The translations under genes and the position numbers were made by a program. DNA of 64,000 nt from CAUZIZ01 sp965219005. Lineage in GTDB: Bacteria > Acidobacteriota > UBA6911 > RPQK01 > JAJDTT01. The notes under the pieces are model-generated. The model saw only the letters and a list, made by a program, of their open reading frames with translations. It was not told the DNA's origin and searched no databases. The stretch is taken from contig CBDCMS010000004.1 of assembly GCA_965219005.1 (NCBI GenBank), positions 2,976,001 to 3,040,000 on the forward strand, given 5' to 3'. Positions within the stretch are counted from its first letter, which is position 1. Each line of letters begins with the position of its first letter. Positions 60,901 through 64,000 of the stretch are shown here, piece after piece.

Positions 60901-61010
60901 GTAACCGCGCAGATCCTATCGAGGCTTCGAGCGTCGGCCAGGTCCGTAGCGAGACCGCCGGCCGCGCCCGGCCGTGGAAGGAAGAGGAACTGGATCAGTC
61001 GACGCCTTGA
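57960..61010 (+). CDS. TIGR02604-type membrane-bound dehydrogenase, second copy, with terminal cytochrome c
   Basis: About 1016 residues. A beta-propeller dehydrogenase domain (FRLSDGLKIEVIASEPLI; GPDGAVYIADWYDYRLSH) is followed by HEAT-type repeats and a C-terminal heme motif CGNCHLASGDGM (C915). The start is a problem: an in-frame TTG at 58011 skips the hydrophobic leader. The upstream bases encode LKILSSLLLLLAVLLAPL, a good signal peptide, but begin with CTG at 57960 (AAG-CTG-AAA-ATA), preceded by GAGGT. Either initiation is at CTG/ATA or a start codon has mutated. The coordinates use CTG 57960. The protein pairs with the CehA-like hydrolase 43 bases upstream. Its cytochrome unit is shorter than that of the first copy. 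Confidence 0.88.
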   Translation: MKILSSLLLLLAVLLAPLDVNLASQTEENDPASPEGRFDPSLYEFVKRFKSLGEGVHGAGDRVGPSPQESIDLFRLSDGLKIEVIASEPLIRQPLYLHFDHRGRLWVVQYIQYPFPAGLTILEYDRYLRAVFNKVPPAPPNHDRGADKITILEDTNGDGSFNSHKDFVSGLNIASSVAIGRGGVWVLNPPYLLFYPDRNQDDVPDGDPEVHLSGFGLEDTHGLANSLVWGPDGWLYGAQGSTTSATIEEIKFLGQAVWRYHPTEKLFELFAEGGGNTWSLSFDSKGRLFSGTNRGAARGVHYAQGGYYIKSFSKHGPLTNPFAFGFLEHMEHEGYGERFSQSLEVYEGGALPGYQGQTIAGMSLTNRMQASRLLPQGSTLRTVDSDAIVLTENIWFRPLDTKVGPDGAVYIADWYDYRLSHLSPFDTWHKDSGRIYRLNSKGAAPFKPFDLSGLTSQELIDTLSHQNRWFRAQALRVLGDRRDKDMIPQLKRLVRDHRGQLALEGLWALNASGGFDEAFAFEQLDHPNEHVRTWTVRLLGDSRKISHRLRKKLVHRARTESSAVVRSQLASSCKRLPTDDSLPVLRQLMLRPEDQEDPHIPLLLWWALEEKLEDNLDSIVDWFDDKELWQAPLFSQSIAPRLAQRYSFELGDRVFYDFSDDYQAVYSPWKSNHTPSISHKNLVICARLLHLAPTPEAVDRLIEGMEEGLRGRVLSLVPDELQREISKLLVEKPMSPVLNSLALRTGNKGKLPTALEMLVDSSTSESEKRSLIGALADLKAPEAVPAFLALLRQEQSDLIKTELLTALQHYEDSKIPAAIVASYQSWNGPLRRTAREVLINRVSWARSLLDSIRQGLFPAEEISVREQETMRRLGNAGLNEVIASTWDEKDGGELVLNDAQRALRELGERQYNASCGNCHLASGDGMRKSLVNSRWVLGPEESLIRITLQGKQGKELMPSFASQLDDEQLASILSYIRSEWGNRADPIEASSVGQVRSETAGRARPWKEEELDQSTP

Positions 61011-61079
61011 CCTGAGCGCGCAGGCCTCGGTAAGTCCAAAGAAAATGGCTGGGATCATCCCCTCGTGAGGAGGGACGTC

Positions 61080-61680
61080 ATGAACTACATCGACTCTCAT
61101 GTGCATGTCTGGACTGATACCTTCGATCACTATCCTCTGGCTCAAGGAATTAGAGTTGAGGACATGGAGACCCGCCGCTTTCTTCCTGAACACATCCTGG
61201 CACACGCGAAAGCAAGCGGCGTCACGAGAGTCACTTTGGTACAAATGAGTTACTACCAGACCAACAACCGCTACATGTTGGACGTCATTAAGGCAGCTCC
61301 ACAAACCTTCCGCGGAATCGCAATCGTGGATTTCTCATCTCCCGAACTGGCCCGACAGATGCAGAGCTTGAAATCCCAAGGCGTGCGCGGATTTCGCATC
61401 GTTATCCTGGACAAGTCGGCGGCATCGAGGCTCGAGAAGGGTCACTTCAACTCAGATGTTTCAAAACGCAGCCCATCCGGAACTGGCACCCTTCATTCGT
61501 CGAGTCTACGACGCCTTTGGACCAAAGCGGCTAATGTGGGCCTCGGACTGCCTCTTTCAGATCCCCAACGGGCCCTACGAAGATAGCATCGCGCTGGTTC
61601 GTGATCGGCTCGATTTCCTGTCCCCCGAAGACAGGGAATGGATTCTGCGCGGGACGGCGGAAGCAGTGTTCTTCAACTGA
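61080..61680 (+). pseudogene. Amidohydrolase-family protein with internal deletion and frame change
   Basis: ATG 61080 has GGAGGGACG upstream and starts MNYIDSHVHVWTDTFDHYPL, an amidohydrolase-2 (TIM barrel) N-terminus with His-x-His. The first frame is coherent to about KSAASRLEKG (61441). A different frame then gives FQNAAHPELAPFIRRVYDAF and GPKRLMWASDCLFQIPNGPY to a stop at 61680, the family's C-terminus including the D of the metal site. The middle 80-90 residues with the central barrel strands are missing, and the two parts are out of phase. It is not expected to fold. The gene is followed by a 440-base stretch with no complete gene. Confidence 0.82.
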
Positions 61681-62118
61681 ATTTCATCCTAACGGTACCA
61701 CCGCAGCTGAGAAATAAACTTCCCGAGCCATGGGAGCCTGAAGCGCAAGCGAGGGGTTGGAGACCTGAGAGATGTGTCACCAAGAGGGACTCTGATCCGA
61801 GACAAGAAAAGAGCCGCGGACAAGCTTAATCGTCGCAGGGGGCGACCATGTCCCGAAGCGAGAGGAAACGGCAAGATCTTACCGTCCTCCTCATATCCTA
61901 AGCCAGCCAAGGGACATGGCTGGGGCTGCGCTTCTCCATCAATGATCGCCTCCACTTCATTTCTCATGCTGGGAGGCTGAGATGGTTTAACCTGCTCTTC
62001 CCCAGGCTTCCCGACTGGGATGAGTCGCATTCGAAGAGTCTAGGAGCACGAAGAAGTCCAGCCTTGGATCTGGTTCTCTCGACTTACGGTTCCGATCCAG
62101 TTTCCCCTCCCTCAAACA
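61681..62118. other. Intergenic region with a kdoO 5' remnant
   Basis: About 440 bases without an intact gene. The right part (61970-62030, minus strand) is a decayed copy of the kdoO start (see the separate entry). The left part shows no recognisable coding, repeat or RNA features. Open frames on either strand here have unlike-protein composition. Confidence 0.5.
61970..62030 (-). pseudogene. kdoO-like gene 5' remnant
   Basis: On the minus strand ATG 62030 gives MRLIPVGKPGEEQVKPSQPPS, the same order as the kdoO start MRLVPVEASEGGEKSASS at 40917, and the bases just upstream (GAGTCGCAT..AGAGTCTAG) match in both places. After about 20 codons the similarity ends. The intact RidA-like gene lies 88 bases upstream on the same strand, in the same arrangement as the truncated RidA at 41.06 kb relative to intact kdoO. 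Confidence 0.65.
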
Positions 62119-62712
62119 CTAGGCATGAGGGCCACGCTCCTGGATGATTCTCAAAGCAAGCTGGGGATCGATCTGGACAATCATCTCGGGCTCAATCCGG
62201 TATCCTCCGGGCAGATCGAACCCCCCGACGGCACTCCGTGAGTGCCAACCTGAAAGAGATTGATCCCTGCCATCGTCTGCAAACTGAGAGAGCGGTCCGC
62301 CGAAGATGTCATGAAAGACCTTGGAGTATCCGTCGACGACCTCGTGTGAGCGGGTCAGCACCCCACCGCCGGCCGAGTTGACCATGCCGAGACATTTGAC
62401 ACAGTACCAGACATCGTTCAGCGTCCCCAGAGGATGGAGTCCCCAGTGCAGACAACGGATGTGCTGGATACCCGCCTCGCGACCCGCCTCGATCCCCGTC
62501 TCGACCTCCGCATCCTCGTTGGTGACAGCTCCCATGCCACCGCCCGTGCCGGAAAGAAAGGCCAGACCCGAGGGGGTAAAGGTGACTTGGGCAAGATTCT
62601 GCACACCTGGAGGCGGAACTGCGTCTTCCTTCTGCCCCAGATCGACTCCCAGTCGACTGATCCTATCGTAGACATCAAAACTCCTCTGCCAACTCGAATT
62701 CAGTTCTACCAT
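62119..62712 (-). CDS. RidA (YjgF/YER057c/UK114) family-like protein
   Basis: 197 residues, longer than the 130 typical of RidA because of an N-terminal extension. The start SRLGVDLGQKEDAV and LAFLSGTGGGMGAV match the family's first strand and turn; the conserved CLGMVNSAGGGVL segment and SGWHSRSAVGGFDLPGGYRIEPEMIVQID match the last strands that form the active cleft. The catalytic arginine of RidA is in HSRSAVG. Family members deaminate reactive enamines/imines from PLP enzymes. The gene is intact here, while a 3' remnant sits at 41.06 kb. A cinA gene neighbours the remnant; here a dipeptidase-like gene lies upstream. Confidence 0.82.
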   Translation of the reverse strand: MVELNSSWQRSFDVYDRISRLGVDLGQKEDAVPPPGVQNLAQVTFTPSGLAFLSGTGGGMGAVTNEDAEVETGIEAGREAGIQHIRCLHWGLHPLGTLNDVWYCVKCLGMVNSAGGGVLTRSHEVVDGYSKVFHDIFGGPLSQFADDGRDQSLSGWHSRSAVGGFDLPGGYRIEPEMIVQIDPQLALRIIQERGPHA

Positions 62713-62798
62713 CGGTTTCCTCCGTGCATGATTCTTGATATGGATGACGAGACAGCCCTGGATCTAATGCCCCATTTGACTCACATCCGATGACTTTA

Positions 62799-62876
62799 TC
62801 CCGAACTTCTCACGCTCAACCTACTGCGGCGAGCTGCGTTACGCTCCCTCAGCGTCCTCGACCTATGCTAGCCGAG
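62799..62876. mobile_element. Half copy of the CTAG short element family
   Basis: On the complementary strand the segment reads TCGAGGACGCTGAGGGAGCG then TAACGCAG and CGCAGTAGGTTGAGCG and TGAGAAGTTCGGGA. It closely matches the right half of element 1 (TCGAGGAGGCC.., AGCGTAACACAG, CGCAGTAGACCAGCG, TGAGAAATGCGGG) with an internal gap of about 18 bases. Only one terminal repeat is recognisable, so it is a truncated, older copy. It lies just downstream of the M19-like gene's stop. Confidence 0.65.
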
Positions 62877-62887
62877 GAGAAGCGAAC

Positions 62888-64000
62888 TCAGGACCTGGCC
62901 GCCTGGTCCCAGACCCGGAGGAAGTTCTCTCCCAGGATCTTTCGGATGTCCCGATCGCTGTATCCCCGTTCCACCAGGCCCCGGGTCAGGTTCGGCCATT
63001 TGGATCGGTCTTCCAGGTCCTGCACGCCCTCGTTGTCGGAGGAGACCGCCACATGGTCGATTCCGGCTACTTTGACAGCATGGTCGATGTGGTCTAGGAA
63101 AACGTCGATAGGAGGCAGCTGGATTTTCTCTACGTAGGAATGTGAATCCAGCGTATTCCTCATTGCGGCGGCCAGCTCGAAGGGATCGGAGAATTCTTCG
63201 GCCAGGCGCCGATCCCGGTCCGAGTAGTCGGGGAGGAAGCTGCTCTTCATCATGTCGTCCAGGGTTTTGGTATCCAGGTAGGAGGGAACGGTGAAGATTC
63301 CTACCACGCCCCCGTTCCCGGCCAGGGCCCGCAGCATCTCGTCCGTAAGGTTGCGTTGCACCCGGCACAGAGCCCGGCAACCGGAATGGGTGGCGATGAC
63401 CGGTCTGGAACTGGTACGGATCGTGTCCCAGAAAGCCTGATCCGAGGCATGGGAGACATCCACCAGCATCCCGATCCGGTTGCACTCCCGAACCACCTCT
63501 CGGCCGAAATCATCCAACCCGGACTTCGGGTTCAGCTCCCCGCTGGAGTCAACCCAGCTGAAAGCCGCAATATGGGTCAACGCAAAGACCCGGATCCCCA
63601 TGCGGTGATACATCCTCAGGACGGCCAGATCGTTGTCGATCCAGCCCGCGTTGAGCATGGGGATCACCGCAATCTTGCCGGCTCGGACTATTCGCTTCAC
63701 GTCAGCCGACCGAAGGGCCAGCTCCACGGCATCCGGGTGCCGCCCCACGGTCTGCAGCACCTGGTCGACGCGCTGCAGGACCCGCTTGACCACCTCCGGG
63801 CCGTCAAACAGGTTCTCGATAATGTTCTTGCCACCTGGGGAGGATCGATGATTCCTTCCCGGGCATCGCTCACGAACAGTTCTTCGACACCCATTCCGTG
63901 GACGATGACCTCCACCTGCCCTCTTCGGAAGTCTTCCAGGTACAGGCTCCCGTAGGTGTCGATGACGATGGCTTCCCGGTGCAGCTGGGCCGGGTCTACA
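62888..64000 (-). pseudogene. Membrane dipeptidase-like (M19) gene, partial and frameshifted
   Basis: The gene enters from beyond the right edge. It reads LHREAIVIDTYGSLYLEDF in the last frame, then continues after a one-base frame change near 63835 as FDGPEVVKRVLQRVDQVLQT through VDVSHASDQAFWDTI and VIATHSGCRALCRVQRN to a stop at 62888. At the break the bases are CCTCCCCAGG where CCTCCCCCAGG would keep the frame, that is a C/G run of four instead of five. As in the M19-like gene at 3073, the usual D-G-H-N-D is D-T-Y-G-S and the Glu position reads PMLNAGW. The two proteins are paralogues, and a homopolymer sequencing error is possible. Confidence 0.82.

Noticed and set aside
1..64000. tRNA, rRNA or riboswitch genes
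   Set aside because: No cloverleaf, rRNA conserved block or known riboswitch core was recognised on either strand by reading; a covariance search would be needed to be sure.

Overview
The window looks like a stretch of chromosome from an uncultured Acidobacteriota-like bacterium. The assignment is moderate: there is no rRNA or tRNA to anchor it. It rests on gene content: an acidobacterial-type ECF sigma factor paired with a Ser/Thr kinase-ATPase-TPR protein, two TIGR02604-type dehydrogenase/cytochrome c proteins, a CehA/McbA-like PHP hydrolase, a dockerin-tailed subtilase, a sulfatase and several secreted scavenging enzymes. Base composition is fairly even and GC-rich. The genes read as an aerobic heterotroph living on peptides, sulfated or sialylated glycans, amides and organic acids. 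Three sodium:solute symporters serve uptake, two of them with recognisable small partner subunits.

Layout. 0-5 kb: an N-terminal fragment of a membrane-anchored coiled-coil protein, an aminotransferase, a PhyH dioxygenase, an M19-like protein and a paired SMR/EamA-type transporter. 5-10.6 kb: a YhdT-like subunit plus symporter, IS1182 copy A, and a threonine-synthase-like enzyme. 10.7-20 kb: a sialidase-like protein, a CocE/S15 hydrolase, a second symporter, an aldo/keto reductase, a class IV aminotransferase and a hydroxyacyl-CoA dehydrogenase. 20-27 kb: a subtilase-dockerin gene cut by IS1182 copy B, and a repeat protein whose signal peptide is interrupted by a short inverted-repeat element. 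27-34 kb: an ActP-like symporter pair, DinB, and the sigma factor with the large kinase. 34-45 kb: VOC and SnoaL-like proteins, two MetE-like enzymes, a sulfatase, a TIR protein, a Kdo hydroxylase-like enzyme, cinA and an IS1595 element. 45-52 kb: a diheme lipoprotein overlapping a C45 peptidase, an amidohydrolase, and an IS110-family element in an array of palindromes. 52-64 kb: two TIGR02604 proteins flanking a CehA/McbA-like hydrolase, then a broken amidohydrolase, a RidA-like protein and a frameshifted second M19-like gene.

The strongest non-routine theme is genome flux. Two identical IS1182 copies and at least three short non-coding elements sit at CTAG or CTTAG sites. Two of these elements share the TAG stop codon of a neighbouring gene. 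Another has split a signal peptide. The short elements have different terminal repeats but related hairpin cores. The window also holds many gene remnants: a reciprocal pair of kdoO/ridA duplicates, a dockerin tail, a phosphatase-superfamily tail, an internally deleted amidohydrolase and an internally deleted secreted protein. Removing IS1182 copy B and the signal-peptide element in silico restores both reading frames exactly, so those two insertions look recent. No CRISPR array, rRNA, tRNA or complete defence system was seen.
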